NCBI RefSeq assembly: GCF_030323265.1 | Contig: NZ_CP104992.1 | Span: 248,001-312,000, forward strand | Direction: 5' to 3' | From: Terrirhizobium terrae | GTDB taxonomy: Bacteria > Pseudomonadota > Alphaproteobacteria > Rhizobiales > Rhizobiaceae | DNA: 64,000 nt | In this document: piece after piece, positions 64,000 through 64,000 of the stretch | How the letters are laid out: the number at the start of each line of letters is the position of its first letter | Numbering within the stretch: the stretch's first letter is position 1 | Made by a program: the position numbers and the translations under genes | Notes under the pieces: generated by a model | The model's database searches: none | What the model saw: the letters and a program-made list of their open reading frames with translations, nothing else | Told to the model about the DNA's origin: nothing

Positions 64000-64000
64000 T

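Overview
The window is a stretch of core chromosome from an alphaproteobacterium of the order Rhizobiales, most likely family Rhizobiaceae (Rhizobium/Agrobacterium/Sinorhizobium group). The evidence is high GC, a GapR (DUF2312) gene, an Omp10-like lipoprotein, CpdR, homospermidine synthase, an Atu4866-family protein, RIME-like palindromic repeats, a ROSE-type RNA thermometer before a small heat-shock gene, and an MmgR/alpha-r8 (Rfam suhB-type) small RNA between hisN and an N-formylglutamate amidohydrolase gene. I see no prophage, integrase, transposase or CRISPR array.

Layout. 0-10 kb: end of purK, rpmJ, a TPR lipoprotein-like/periplasmic protein, an alpha/beta hydrolase, pyk with a DUF1036 gene, an N-formylglutamate amidohydrolase family gene, DUF1244, gapR, a flavin amine oxidase and a DUF882 cell-wall protein. 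10-20 kb: a sigma-54 response regulator, pepF-type peptidase, an NfeD/SPFH membrane-protease pair, the queCDE operon for 7-deazaguanine (queuosine) synthesis, an FAD monooxygenase and an SDR. 20-30 kb: hemH, a LysM-tailed 5'-nucleotidase, omp10, hss, a DUF3445 protein and a pabB-pabC-like pair in which pabB holds a RIME-like repeat. 30-41 kb: LysR/SDR divergent pair with a small redox-type cluster, an outer-membrane barrel protein, a sugar MFS carrier, galU, an MltB-type transglycosylase, an SGNH (DUF459) protein and a DASS anion carrier. 41-48 kb: gltD, an unlisted 52-residue membrane ORF, and gltB. 48-58 kb: threonine aldolase, LysR/BASS transporter pair, mazEF, hsp20 under ROSE control, a His-tailed membrane protein, AraC, an epimerase and a lysophospholipase-like hydrolase. 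58-64 kb: hisN, MmgR-like sRNA, a second N-formylglutamate amidohydrolase family gene, cpdR, tRNA-Val(GAC), a single membrane-protein gene bracketed by 44-bp direct repeats, and a chemoreceptor gene cut by the window end.

The dominant oddity is data quality: about 18 single-base indels split otherwise well conserved genes, including housekeeping gltB. Most are one-base losses in short homopolymers. Four of the five clear insertions share one signature, an expected GATTCG read as GATCTCG. GATTC is a GANTC site, the target of the CcrM methylase of this clade, so I read these as long-read base-calling errors at methylated sites rather than true mutations. Genes below are annotated across the indels, with positions given.

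For biology, the best leads are the ROSE thermometer, the MmgR-like sRNA, the small membrane ORF inside gltBD, the repeat inside pabB, and the repeat-flanked membrane gene whose C-terminus resembles a beta domain seen in phage proteins.
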